DNA of 61,703 nucleotides from a virus. A program made the position numbers and the translations under genes. The stretch spans positions 1 through 61,703 of the IMG/VR virus record IMGVR_UViG_3300017605_000032. One strand, given 5' to 3'. Position 1 is the first letter of the stretch. Each line of letters opens with the position of its first letter. Positions 37,689 to 45,945 of the stretch are shown in pieces. Under the pieces are notes generated by a model, which was not told the origin of the DNA, did no database searches, and saw only the letters and a program-made list of their open reading frames with translations.

Positions 37689-37933
37689 AATGTAGTAGTT
37701 GTAGTGGTTGTTGTAGTAAACACATTTAAGTATGTAAAATTTGTACACACACCTGTAGATTTTAATTTAAGTATAGTTGTTCCATCAGGAACACTATTAG
37801 CAGAATAACCTGCTAATAGACTTGCCTTAGGAACATTTGTAGCAAATGCTGATAGAAACCCATCAATATCAGAATAGATGTTGAAAGGACCTGTATCAGC
37901 TTCTGCTAATGTTAATGTTATAAATAGTGTCAT
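37685..37933 (-). CDS. 82-residue GPF-module protein ending in a poly-Thr tail
   Basis: The protein is MTLFITLTLAEADTGPFNIY followed by DIDGF, VPKASLLAGYS, VPDGTTI and GVCTNFTYL. It ends in about ten consecutive Thr residues and a Leu. In other genes here such a Thr run is a linker that leads to another domain, so this gene looks like a module whose next domain is missing or has become the separate gene that follows. The stop (TGA at 37687-37685) overlaps the next ATG, consistent with translational coupling. A -1 frameshift would be needed to join the frames, and I see no clear slippery heptamer. Confidence 0.6.
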   Translation of the reverse strand: MTLFITLTLAEADTGPFNIYSDIDGFLSAFATNVPKASLLAGYSANSVPDGTTILKLKSTGVCTNFTYLNVFTTTTTTTTTL

Positions 37934-37936
37934 GTC

Positions 37937-39856
37937 TTAAGAGGTTAATGTTACTTGTATATCATCAGTAAAAACCCAAGTATAAGTAAAAGTATGACTC
38001 TGACCATTACCTGTAACTCCAGTAAATGTATCTACAAGAATATTATTAACAAAAAGGTTAAGTACTGGTATATTAGTAAATGAGTTATATAAAACAGTAA
38101 GAGATGTTCCTCCTGTAATAACATTACCACTAGTACTTTGTCCATTAACTATAGCAAATGAGTTTACATCTAGTAGATAAAAACTAGGAGTCACATCTGT
38201 CATAACTCCATTAGGGAGATTATCTACATTTGCAATAAATACTCCTGCTCCTGGAGGCACTAAAGTAGTTGTTGTAGTAGTTGTTGTTGAAGTAGTTGTA
38301 GTAATAAAACTATCAGTAACACAACTAGGTTGTTGAGAAGCTCCTGCTGTTCCTTGATCAGAGTCTTTATCCACTGTAACATTATAAGGGAATGTTTTAT
38401 CAATATGATAAGCTAACCCTGAAAAATCAAATCCATAAATTTCATTTCCAGATTCAAATAAACCAACAAATATTACTGGACCAAGATCTATAGAAACTTC
38501 CTGAAGTGTAGTTATATAATCAAATTGTTGAAGTTTACTTCCACTTCCAATTGTTGAAACAATAACTTTATTATCTGTTGTAAATAAAATATCACCTGCT
38601 ACTTCTTCACCTAAATCTAATTGGAATAATACAGTATATGAAGCTAAATCATTTGTTATATCAATCTCTATAATATTTTCATCATAAGAGCATAATAAAG
38701 TTGTGTTATCTATAGCAACTAGACCAGAACCTAATGTTTTAAATGGGGGAAGAGTTACTGTAATACTTCTATTAAAGACAGCACTCCAAGGATTTAAAGT
38801 TATATCGTACTCTCTAATATCATTACCCCCTATAAACCATAATTTAGTGGCAGTACTAGCTATATCAGTACTTCCACCAAAACTAGGAGTGGACAATACA
38901 AATTGACTAACATTTGTATCATAATTATATGCAAAGTAATTTTGAGCATTATTTGTAAATATATCACAAGGACCTACAACAATAGGCAATGTTGTGGTGG
39001 TTGTGGTGGTTGTTGGTATATTAGTTATTAAACTAACAGGAATACAACTAGTATTTTGAGATGCTCCTGTAATAAGCAATCCTGAATCTTGAATCTCTGT
39101 TATATTGTAAGGAGAAACTAAATCTACTCCTCTTACTATCCCTGGACCAGAAATAATAAACAGTTGATTATTAAACTCATATAGCCCATAAGGGTATATA
39201 TCTGTATCCCCTAAATCCAAAGCAACCTCTAATGTTCCTGAAGGATAGTCATATTGATACAAGAAACTGTTTCCACCACCATCAGTAGTTAGAATGATCT
39301 TATTATCTTGAGTTAGGATTATATCCCCTGAAATGAATTTTCCTGTAGGTAGTTCAAAACTATTAGTCTCTACAGCAGTAGAACCTGTAATATCCAATGT
39401 TATAATCCTATTAGGAAGAGTACTGGTATCAGAAGTTATAAGAGTGTTATTATCAATAGCATGCAATCCAACATACAAATTATTAATTGGTAATGTTGCA
39501 TTAATTGTTCTATTAAAAGTAGCGTAGAACGGAGATAATTGCATGTCATACTCATAGATTAATGTACCATTATAAAACCAAATTTTATTATTAGTATTAG
39601 CTATATCTCCTCCTCCTGGAGCAAAATTACCTAAAAATACATTAGTGTTAGATTGTGGTTCATACGCATATAAAACTTCTCCATAATTAAGTAAAACCAT
39701 ACATTCAGTTAAATACGGAACTATAGTAGTAGAAGTAGTAGTAGTTAATGAGCATGGAGGATTCATTCCAATATCCCCCCATTGTGGGTTAGGTCCACAT
39801 GGAGAGCTACTATTCTTGGCAGCTTCAAATATTTTAGATATATCTATACTTCTCAT
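37937..39856 (-). CDS. Duplicated beta-propeller-like virion protein with Thr linkers
   Basis: The 639-residue product has two related about 230-residue units (about 50-275 and 293-513). Each shows matching phrases: KIWFYNGTLIYEYDMQLSP and KLWFIGGNDIREYDITLNP; FNRTINATLP and FNRSITVTLP; HAIDNNTL and VAIDNTTL. They resemble WD/NHL-like propeller blades by repeating beta-strand and Gly-Asp turns. Thr-rich linkers lie at about 35-45, 279-290 and 515-532, and the last leads to an about 105-residue Ig-like C-terminal domain (PPGAGVFIANVDNLPNG onward). The start overlaps the HNH gene stop (ATGA). Likely a surface-exposed tail or head appendage that binds host glycans or proteins; this is an inference. 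Confidence 0.65.
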   Translation of the reverse strand: MRSIDISKIFEAAKNSSSPCGPNPQWGDIGMNPPCSLTTTTSTTIVPYLTECMVLLNYGEVLYAYEPQSNTNVFLGNFAPGGGDIANTNNKIWFYNGTLIYEYDMQLSPFYATFNRTINATLPINNLYVGLHAIDNNTLITSDTSTLPNRIITLDITGSTAVETNSFELPTGKFISGDIILTQDNKIILTTDGGGNSFLYQYDYPSGTLEVALDLGDTDIYPYGLYEFNNQLFIISGPGIVRGVDLVSPYNITEIQDSGLLITGASQNTSCIPVSLITNIPTTTTTTTTLPIVVGPCDIFTNNAQNYFAYNYDTNVSQFVLSTPSFGGSTDIASTATKLWFIGGNDIREYDITLNPWSAVFNRSITVTLPPFKTLGSGLVAIDNTTLLCSYDENIIEIDITNDLASYTVLFQLDLGEEVAGDILFTTDNKVIVSTIGSGSKLQQFDYITTLQEVSIDLGPVIFVGLFESGNEIYGFDFSGLAYHIDKTFPYNVTVDKDSDQGTAGASQQPSCVTDSFITTTTSTTTTTTTTLVPPGAGVFIANVDNLPNGVMTDVTPSFYLLDVNSFAIVNGQSTSGNVITGGTSLTVLYNSFTNIPVLNLFVNNILVDTFTGVTGNGQSHTFTYTWVFTDDIQVTLTS

Positions 39857-40395
39857 GATTGTAATTTGTTAGACTTTTTGATATTGTCAGAGCACCATAA
39901 AGGCTGAAGATTAGTATAATGGCATAATTTTAATACCTCCTCTTCTGTTTTAGCAGAAGAGATAGGTATTTTATGATCTATATGATATCCATGAGTATGA
40001 AAATCTTCTAAAGTTACATCTTCTGGACACTGAGACAATATATAATCTCTAAAGAATTCTAATGTACACCCAAGTATATCTTCAGACTTACTTTTTTTAG
40101 TAATTCCTATATCAGCTCTATAGAAAGACTTTTTTATTAAAGATCTAACTACTTTCTTAAATTTAAAAAAAGGTTCTTTTTTTAATCTATTTCTGACATA
40201 ATTAACATGGTTTCTATAAGCCTTCTGTTTATTATCTTTTTGCCAATTTCTAGAGGTTTCATTAAGTTTTTCCTTATTGTCTAACCTATACTGGTTTAAG
40301 TGATCTTTATTATCTTCTTTCCACTGTTTCATATAGAGTGTTAATCTTTCTTTATTAGCTTCCCTCCAAGCCTTATCTTTCTCCTTATTTCTCAT
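39853..40395 (-). CDS. HNH endonuclease (free-standing, homing-type)
   Basis: The start is placed at the ATG at 40395 (180 residues, MRNKEKDKAWREANKERLTL), because a longer start would overlap the tail-collar gene by 80 bases. The C-terminus has the HNH core: HIDHKIPIS (138-141), TNLQPLW (161-167) and DNIKKSNK (170-177). The N-terminus has four about 13-residue basic repeats (WREANKERL, WKEDNKDHL, RLDNKEKL, WQKDNKQK), probably a DNA-contacting linker. Such genes in phage structural regions are usually selfish homing nucleases inserted between genes. The neighbouring reading frames are intact. Confidence 0.85.
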   Translation of the reverse strand: MRNKEKDKAWREANKERLTLYMKQWKEDNKDHLNQYRLDNKEKLNETSRNWQKDNKQKAYRNHVNYVRNRLKKEPFFKFKKVVRSLIKKSFYRADIGITKKSKSEDILGCTLEFFRDYILSQCPEDVTLEDFHTHGYHIDHKIPISSAKTEEEVLKLCHYTNLQPLWCSDNIKKSNKLQS

Positions 40396-40408
40396 TTTTG
40401 TAAGAATT

Positions 40409-41509
40409 TTAGGGTATAAACATAATGTAATAACATGGTAGAACAGGCTGGATATTAGAGTGTGAATCCCCTCCTCCTGTACTAGCATTAGTAGTGGTTA
40501 CAATAGTTCCTGAAGTATTAACTGTAGCTACTTCAGAAATTCTTATAGCACTGTCTTCATCTCCTACAGAATTATACCCCAATACTCTAGGAGACACTAC
40601 GCCTATTACTTCCTTAATAAAAGGAACTGGTACAGTAGTACTACCTGAAACAACAGATGTAGCTATGTGTGTATGGGAAGGCATCTGAGCAGAAGTAAGT
40701 GTAACTGTATTAGCACCTAAAGGTGTATTTAATACATAATTAGGGTTATCAGGATTTCCTGGATCTACAGCAGGATTATAAGCTCCTCCACCTGCAACTG
40801 TTGTTACACCTACAGGAACTACTCCTCTTTTATCAGGAGTTCCATTAGCACCATTACATAGATATACTTTATCCCATAAACCTATTCCAGCACCCCCTGC
40901 ATTGAAATTAGCTAAAGTACCATAATACTCTACAGCTACAAAAGGAATCATCTTATTAGATATAAGATCACTTGGAGCATTAGCTTCTAAATAAGCAGCT
41001 ATGTAACCATCAAGGTCTTCAATAGCAACATAATTAGTTGTTAAGTTTAAAGTAAGAGCATTTAAGTCTTCTATAGTAGAACACAAAACATCTATCAAAG
41101 CTTGAACTACAGCATGAGTGTTATTTACATCTTCAGGATCTACAAAAGAAGTAATACAATCTAAGGTATAGTCACTATTAAGTGCAGATAGTATAGTGTT
41201 TATATCATCTATACTTGTAACATTAGCACAAACAGCTTTTATAATAGCAGTTATGTAATCATTTAGTGTTGCTATAGAAAGATCAGGTAAATTAGCCATT
41301 ACTTCTGCACAAATATCTTGTGCATCTACTTCAGGTATAATACCTTCTCCTATAATCATACTAAGAATCTTCAAAATAATGTTATCTTCTACTGACATTA
41401 GTGAATCTCCTTTAGTGATGTTCAGTGCAGGTACATCATTACCTGTATATTTTACACATTTATCAGATGTAGTTTCAGTACATCCATTGAAACAATTAGT
41501 ACATCCCAT
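40409..41509 (-). CDS. Tail-collar-domain protein
   Basis: The 366-residue protein has a Cys-rich N-terminus (MGCTNCFNGCTETTSDKC) and a helical middle. At about 185-235 it has a phage tail-collar domain (MIPFVAVEYYGTLANF, GLWDKVYLCNGANG, TPDKRGVVPVG), followed by SAQMPSHTHIA near 275 and the end HSNIQPVLPCYYIMFIP, which is typical of such fibres. Expected role: short tail fibre, or head or tail appendage that binds the host surface. It is two bases after the 88-residue gene and 13 before the HNH gene, within a compact operon. Confidence 0.75.
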   Translation of the reverse strand: MGCTNCFNGCTETTSDKCVKYTGNDVPALNITKGDSLMSVEDNIILKILSMIIGEGIIPEVDAQDICAEVMANLPDLSIATLNDYITAIIKAVCANVTSIDDINTILSALNSDYTLDCITSFVDPEDVNNTHAVVQALIDVLCSTIEDLNALTLNLTTNYVAIEDLDGYIAAYLEANAPSDLISNKMIPFVAVEYYGTLANFNAGGAGIGLWDKVYLCNGANGTPDKRGVVPVGVTTVAGGGAYNPAVDPGNPDNPNYVLNTPLGANTVTLTSAQMPSHTHIATSVVSGSTTVPVPFIKEVIGVVSPRVLGYNSVGDEDSAIRISEVATVNTSGTIVTTTNASTGGGDSHSNIQPVLPCYYIMFIP

Positions 41510-41510
41510 C

Positions 41511-41777
41511 TTATTTATACTTTAAAAGTTTAACTTTAGAGGCTATTTGATTTACTTTATATCTATTAGCATAGCTAGAATTAAAGTATTTGTAAGTAAG
41601 TATTCTTTTATAATGTAATAATGCTACCATACCTGCATAATAAATTGGAAGATTTAGCATCAGAATAGTGTTATTATACATTTTTAAGCTCATCTTAAAC
41701 AATGAACAATCTATCTCTTCAATAAGAGAAAGAATATCTGAGCACTGTTTACATTGTGTTAGTCTTTGAGAAATCAT
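41511..41777 (-). CDS. Conserved small protein of Bacteroidota phages
   Basis: The 88-residue protein has an N-terminal CKQC, a helical DILSLIEEIDCSLFKMSLKM segment, YNNTILMLNLPI, and a C-terminal half with HYKRILTYKYFN and IASKVKLLKYK. I recognise this pattern as a recurring small protein in the structural region of crAss-like and related phages, with no known function. It is packed two bases from both the six-Cys mini-protein upstream and the tail-collar gene downstream, so it is part of the same operon. No membrane segment is evident. Confidence 0.65.
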   Translation of the reverse strand: MISQRLTQCKQCSDILSLIEEIDCSLFKMSLKMYNNTILMLNLPIYYAGMVALLHYKRILTYKYFNSSYANRYKVNQIASKVKLLKYK

Positions 41778-41779
41778 AA

Positions 41780-41875
41780 TTATTTAGGTTTATTGATACA
41801 AGTACCACAAAGACCATTTGTTAATTGACAGCTGCAACCCACGTTTGCACCACATTCAGAACAATTTGCTTTCAT
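41780..41875 (-). CDS. 31-residue six-cysteine mini-protein
   Basis: A short frame starts at the ATG at 41875 and fills the 100-base gap between two genes (two-base gaps on both sides). The product has CSEC (5-8), CSC (14-16) and CGTC (23-26), six Cys in 31 residues, with few other features. The arrangement suggests a zinc knuckle or ribbon. Tight packing and TTATG-style spacing as in neighbouring genes support translation. Its function is unknown; a metal-binding structural piece or a virion factor is possible. Confidence 0.65.
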   Translation of the reverse strand: MKANCSECGANVGCSCQLTNGLCGTCINKPK

Positions 41876-41877
41876 AA

Positions 41878-42435
41878 TTAATGTAACGTAAAATTATTAT
41901 TAGAACATCCACAGTTGTTACTCAAGAAATGGTCTAGCATTCTATCTGCTTGGTTATACAATTTCATTGCTTGGTCTGCAGCACAATTATTAGCAGCTGC
42001 TATAGCCCCTTGTATAAACAAATATATACTATTTAACTGAACCATAGCTTGTGTCTTAATAGCTCTGTCACACTCCATTAAATCAAGTGTTAGAAAAGCA
42101 TTATCAAACTTTTCCTGAAGATTATCTACTCTAACAATAGTTCTTTCTACAAAATTCTCATCTGCAGGTTCTATTGTATAGGTTAAATAATAAATACCAT
42201 CAGGGAGAGCTTCTTCATTACCTTCAGTAGTTATACCAAGATCTGTAGAGTTTAAAAGATTTAACTCCTGTATATCAAATGGAATTTCTACAATATCAAA
42301 TCCAGGAACACTAACTGATAATGTTGGAGAAGATACAATAGGATTTTCATCAGGATATATAGTAGAATCTAATACACCCATTGTCATTGTAGTATATGTA
42401 TTTATAACTAGTAAATCTAATTTTAAAGTAGGCAT
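41878..42435 (-). CDS. Conserved virion-type protein, Ig-like N-terminus and helical C-terminus
   Basis: The 185-residue protein begins MPTLKLDLLVINTYTTMTMG and has SVSVPGFDIVEIPF and LPDGIYYLTYTIEP, predicting a beta-sandwich of about 105 residues. It is followed by a helical part (CDRAIKTQAMVQLNSIYLFI, then AIAAANNCAADQAMKLYNQA) and a Cys-rich end (NNCGCSNNN). It is the first gene after the terminator at 42453-42490 and starts the operon of small genes that leads to the tail-collar gene. The pattern is familiar from crAss-like structural regions. Its exact role is unknown. Confidence 0.6.
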   Translation of the reverse strand: MPTLKLDLLVINTYTTMTMGVLDSTIYPDENPIVSSPTLSVSVPGFDIVEIPFDIQELNLLNSTDLGITTEGNEEALPDGIYYLTYTIEPADENFVERTIVRVDNLQEKFDNAFLTLDLMECDRAIKTQAMVQLNSIYLFIQGAIAAANNCAADQAMKLYNQADRMLDHFLSNNCGCSNNNFTLH

Positions 42436-42452
42436 ATCATTTTTGTTTTAAA

Positions 42453-42490
42453 TAAAAAAGGGAAGAGAAAGATTACCTTTCCTTCCCCTT
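42453..42490 (-). terminator. Rho-independent terminator after the 388-residue virion gene
   Basis: On the minus strand GGGGAAGGAAAG pairs with CTTTCTCTTCCC (one bulge) around a GTAAT loop, followed by TTTTTT (42458-42453). It begins 21 bases past the stop at 42511 and ends just before the 185-residue gene start. It marks the end of the capsid transcription unit. Confidence 0.8.
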
Positions 42491-42510
42491 TTAGAGTTAG
42501 CTACTTAGAA

Positions 42511-43677
42511 TTAAGGAATTAAAGTAGTAGTGGTTGTTGTTGTTGTACTAGAAGTTGAAGTTGTAGTAGTTGTAGTGATACAAGCACCAGACTCATCTAC
42601 TACAGTACCTAAAGCTAGAGCTAGAGCAGCTGCAATTGCAGTTGAAATAGCTGAACCAGCTACAGCAGCAATAATCACTTGATTGTCTGTGGGAACAAAA
42701 TCTCCCCACATTTGATCAGTTCTATCATACTCCAAGAATTTGATATAGTATGTATCATATACAGACCCATCTACAACCCAACTTTCAAAGTTTTGGTTAT
42801 ATCCAGCCATTCTATATAGATGTTTTAAATATCCAGCTTGGTAGCTATAGAAGTTTTTCTCTAGTTGTTTGATTTCATCTGAAGTTCCTTTAGCATAATT
42901 AGCTCTTTGAGTAATTACAGGAGTAGCTACAATATTACAGTTGTCAGCCACAATGAAATCTGCAGTAGTAGCAGGACCTTCATAAACGAAAGTTCTAAAC
43001 CACATTCTGTCATATTCATGAGGGAAAGCTGCAATATCACAAGGAACACCATATCTTGTCAATGGTTTACCTGTAATTCTTAATTTAGCTGAAGCACCAG
43101 TTCCAATTTTCTCAAAAGTGAAAAATGTATTTAAACTAATGTTATCAGGGTTAATACCTGGAGCTACAAATCTAAGTTTAACAATAAGAGCATTAATCAA
43201 TGCATCTACATCAACATCTGCACAAACATCACCATCACATGCACAACAAGGTGCTTGTACTGTAACTGATCTTGTTAGTCCATTGAAATAAAGTGTATCA
43301 ATATAGCTAGAGTGAGCACGTAAAGTAAGAGTAACAATCTCTCCACATTGAACATGGAAATTACCAACTTCAGTAATTTGATTAGTAGCTGTTGCACAAC
43401 CTGTTACTTTATACCATTCAACAATATTTGGTTTAGGATTCACTGCTTGTAAAGGTCCTGCGATTTTATCAGATCTTTTAGAGCCTTGCAAATAGTTGTT
43501 TGTTCTTCCTTGTGCAACATAAAAATAAGCACCTGTTTGAGGAGTTGCTGTTGCAACATAGGCATTTGTAAACAATCCTACTTGTCCTGCTGTCAAGTCC
43601 TGAGTAGAGCTACCTGTAGGCAAAGAAGTTTGCGTACTAGGCACTACAAAGAGCGTGGTTAATGAAAAATCTGCCAT
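42511..43677 (-). CDS. Conserved crAss-like virion protein (capsid accessory or appendage candidate)
   Basis: The 388-residue protein begins MADFSLTTLFVVPSTQTSLP and includes NTFFTFEKIGTGASAKLRIT and GYLKHLYRMAGYNQNFESWV. It has a Cys cluster near the middle (PCCACDGDVC). A hydrophobic Ala-rich stretch (VIIAAVAGSAISTAIAAALA) precedes a Thr-rich tail at 368-386 that ends TTTTTTTTLIP. Placement after the major capsid and connector genes, and a dedicated terminator, suggest high late expression. It could be a head-associated or decoration protein, but I do not recognise it well enough to name it. The Thr tail with no domain after it is odd. Confidence 0.55.
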   Translation of the reverse strand: MADFSLTTLFVVPSTQTSLPTGSSTQDLTAGQVGLFTNAYVATATPQTGAYFYVAQGRTNNYLQGSKRSDKIAGPLQAVNPKPNIVEWYKVTGCATATNQITEVGNFHVQCGEIVTLTLRAHSSYIDTLYFNGLTRSVTVQAPCCACDGDVCADVDVDALINALIVKLRFVAPGINPDNISLNTFFTFEKIGTGASAKLRITGKPLTRYGVPCDIAAFPHEYDRMWFRTFVYEGPATTADFIVADNCNIVATPVITQRANYAKGTSDEIKQLEKNFYSYQAGYLKHLYRMAGYNQNFESWVVDGSVYDTYYIKFLEYDRTDQMWGDFVPTDNQVIIAAVAGSAISTAIAAALALALGTVVDESGACITTTTTTSTSSTTTTTTTTLIP

Positions 43678-43704
43678 TGTTTGTGTGTATTAAATTAATT
43701 AAAA

Positions 43705-44436
43705 TTATTCATTTGTTTGTATTCTTGATTGGGCTGTTTGCATAGCAGAACTGTTTTCTGTATATTCTGCTAGGTTTAATACTGTTAAGTCTAATAATTC
43801 ATCTTCTAAGTAAGCTTCAAGTTCACAATCTACATTTGTAGATTCTGTTCCATCAAACTTTACATATCCTTCTTTATCTATATATACAGGATATCTCATG
43901 TACATTATATAAATACCCTTAGGAGTAAATGTACCATCTGTAAATACTGATATCGCATCAGAAGATAACCAATTAAATGTTTCTTGGTATTCAAAAGAAG
44001 GTTTATAATTCTCATTATTAACTATAAATTGTAAATCTCCATGCTTTGCTAAATCTCTATTAATCCAAATTTTTCTGTTCTTACAAACTCCTTTATCTGC
44101 TAAGATATAGGCATCCTGATAGAACATGTAATCGGGTACTAAATCTGTAAGTTTAGCTTCCCATCTATTTAATATAGGATCTACTAATGTTAGAGATAAT
44201 TTACCCTTATCATAAGGTACTACTAAAGATTGTAAATCTTCATATCTCTTTTTAAAAGAATCCATACCTAGACCTGATACTACACTGATACCATCAATCT
44301 TCTGTTTTATCAACTTAATCTGAGCCTCATTAAGAGCTAAGATTTTATCTTCTAACTGAATCTGTTGGTGGTCATTAGTTGAAAGCTTATTCAACCTCTG
44401 ATCAATCTTGTATAATAAGCTGTCTACTGGTATCAT
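43705..44436 (-). CDS. Head-tail connector/adaptor-type protein
   Basis: The 243-residue protein has a helical N-terminus (MIPVDSLLYKIDQRLNKLST, then LALNEAQIKLIKQKIDGI) and a C-terminal beta-rich part (GTFTPKGIYIMYMRYPVYID). The helical-then-beta layout, and its position directly after capsid genes, are typical of P22 gp4-like or T7 gp11-like adaptor rings; this is by analogy only. It is 27 bases before the 388-residue gene and 25 after the 322-residue gene. Function inferred. Confidence 0.55.
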   Translation of the reverse strand: MIPVDSLLYKIDQRLNKLSTNDHQQIQLEDKILALNEAQIKLIKQKIDGISVVSGLGMDSFKKRYEDLQSLVVPYDKGKLSLTLVDPILNRWEAKLTDLVPDYMFYQDAYILADKGVCKNRKIWINRDLAKHGDLQFIVNNENYKPSFEYQETFNWLSSDAISVFTDGTFTPKGIYIMYMRYPVYIDKEGYVKFDGTESTNVDCELEAYLEDELLDLTVLNLAEYTENSSAMQTAQSRIQTNE

Positions 44437-44461
44437 TCTTTATATTTTAATCTAACCTCAG

Positions 44462-45430
44462 TTATACTGAGGCTAGCTTTTTAGTTTTCAATTTTTGTTC
44501 CAATGTAATTAATTCATCCTGATGATCATCATCAGCTAAATATTTAACTAGAGAATCTTCATCTACAGCAATTTCTAGTTCTCCTTCATAAACTCTACCA
44601 TTAGGTTTTATTCTATAAATAGAGTGTAATACAGACTGTTTAACTAAATCTTTGATATGTAAAATATTCTCTTTCATATCGGCAAATCGGTTAAATACTT
44701 CTACTGGGTTTAATCCTTGAAAAGCTCCTGTTTTAAACTCAGATTGTTTCATGATATTATCAACCTGATTGTAGACAAACTCTTCTTTGGTATCCTCTGT
44801 TACAGGTAAACCTAGTAATCTAGCTACTTTTCTTTGTTTCTCAGGAGTCATACTATCAAATTTAGCAATTGCTTTGTTGACAGTTTGTTTTTTCTTGAAG
44901 ATAACAGCATTTTCTACTTCATCATCTACAACATAAAATTGAGTATCTGCTGGAAACTCTCCTCTTTCCCAAGCTTGGTAGCTTGATGCTATAGTAGGGT
45001 TTACTCTTAACCAAGCAAACGCTAGCTCTTTTTGAGGGATTGATAAATCAAAGAAGTTATCTCCATCAATAAGCTTTACAGGTTGTACATGTAATTCATC
45101 TTCAGAAGAAGTTGAAAGACTGTAATTCCAGAACTTAGAACGAGGTCCAAGATCAATATCACCAAAAGCAGCTTCTAATTTTGCTCTAAGCTTAGTTACT
45201 CTCTCAATTTCGATATCTCTCTCTGTAGGGTCTAGAATTCTCTTGATATAAGAAGCATCAGGGTCTAAACCTGTTCTATACTTACCATCTAATTCTTTAT
45301 AAGGATATTTAAATACTCCAGTTCCAGGAACTCTTGTTAATCCTTTAGATGCTAAATTACTTTGCATCGTTTGCATTTGTGAATTGCTACTATACTCTTT
45401 TTTCAGAGTAGAAATTTTTCCGATTGCCAT
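44462..45430 (-). CDS. Conserved crAss-like head-module protein
   Basis: The 322-residue soluble protein begins MAIGKISTLKKEYSSNSQMQ. Notable phrases are FKYPYKELDGKYRTGLDPDA, LSIPQKELAFAWLRVNPTIA and KAIAKFDSMTPEKQRKVARL. It has no signal peptide or membrane segment. The protein occurs after the major capsid gene, separated by an HNH nuclease, and precedes connector genes, which suggests a capsid or auxiliary head component. I recognise the pattern from crAss-like phages but cannot assign it to a particular particle position. Confidence 0.55.
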   Translation of the reverse strand: MAIGKISTLKKEYSSNSQMQTMQSNLASKGLTRVPGTGVFKYPYKELDGKYRTGLDPDASYIKRILDPTERDIEIERVTKLRAKLEAAFGDIDLGPRSKFWNYSLSTSSEDELHVQPVKLIDGDNFFDLSIPQKELAFAWLRVNPTIASSYQAWERGEFPADTQFYVVDDEVENAVIFKKKQTVNKAIAKFDSMTPEKQRKVARLLGLPVTEDTKEEFVYNQVDNIMKQSEFKTGAFQGLNPVEVFNRFADMKENILHIKDLVKQSVLHSIYRIKPNGRVYEGELEIAVDEDSLVKYLADDDHQDELITLEQKLKTKKLASV

Positions 45431-45447
45431 GTTGGATAAAAATTTAG

Positions 45448-45921
45448 TTAATTAAATTGGTTTTTATTCTTTGTATTATTACTATAATCTCTTCTTTCTC
45501 TTGTAACAATTCTATGACAGTTACAACATCTAATATCACACTTTTCTATTTCTGTTAAAAGTTTTTCTTCACTCCAAAATTGTCCAATAGCTTTTGAAAC
45601 ATTTCCAGATTTTTCTCCTCTAACATGATCAAATTCTAAAACTCTTATATCTGTGATTCCACAATCTACACAAGGATGTGTTTTCAAATACTCTGTTATA
45701 TACTGTCTATTTTTTACTTGTCTAGAACCATCTCCTTTATAAGGGAAATTAGGGTCTCTAGAATTTTTCATAGCTTCAAGAGTTCTGACACGTTCTTTAA
45801 AGTTTGTATGATAAGAAATAGTGGAATATGAACAACCCAATATTTCTTTAATTTCTCTAAACTTTTTTCCTTCATTTCTAAGACGAATAATTTCATCTTT
45901 TAAAATCGGTAATTTGCCCAT
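45448..45921 (-). CDS. HNH endonuclease with N-terminal helix-turn-helix
   Basis: The 157-residue protein combines a helix-turn-helix (EGKKFREIKEILGCSYSTIS, about 18-37) with a zinc-bound HNH core: CVDC (84-87), EFDHVRGEK (D98-H99) and CDIRCCNCHR (128-137, H136). Free-standing HNH genes in phage structural regions are typically homing nucleases. It is placed between the major capsid gene and the head-module gene, after a structured 144-base spacer. The capsid gene upstream is intact at 517 residues. Confidence 0.85.
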   Translation of the reverse strand: MGKLPILKDEIIRLRNEGKKFREIKEILGCSYSTISYHTNFKERVRTLEAMKNSRDPNFPYKGDGSRQVKNRQYITEYLKTHPCVDCGITDIRVLEFDHVRGEKSGNVSKAIGQFWSEEKLLTEIEKCDIRCCNCHRIVTRERRDYSNNTKNKNQFN

Positions 45922-45945
45922 ATGTAGTTATTTATATTGGTTTAG

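Noticed and set aside
37224-37933. Programmed frameshift joining the two GPF-module genes
   Set aside because: A -1 shift would be needed, and no slippery heptamer is present; an ATGA overlap suggests coupled translation instead.
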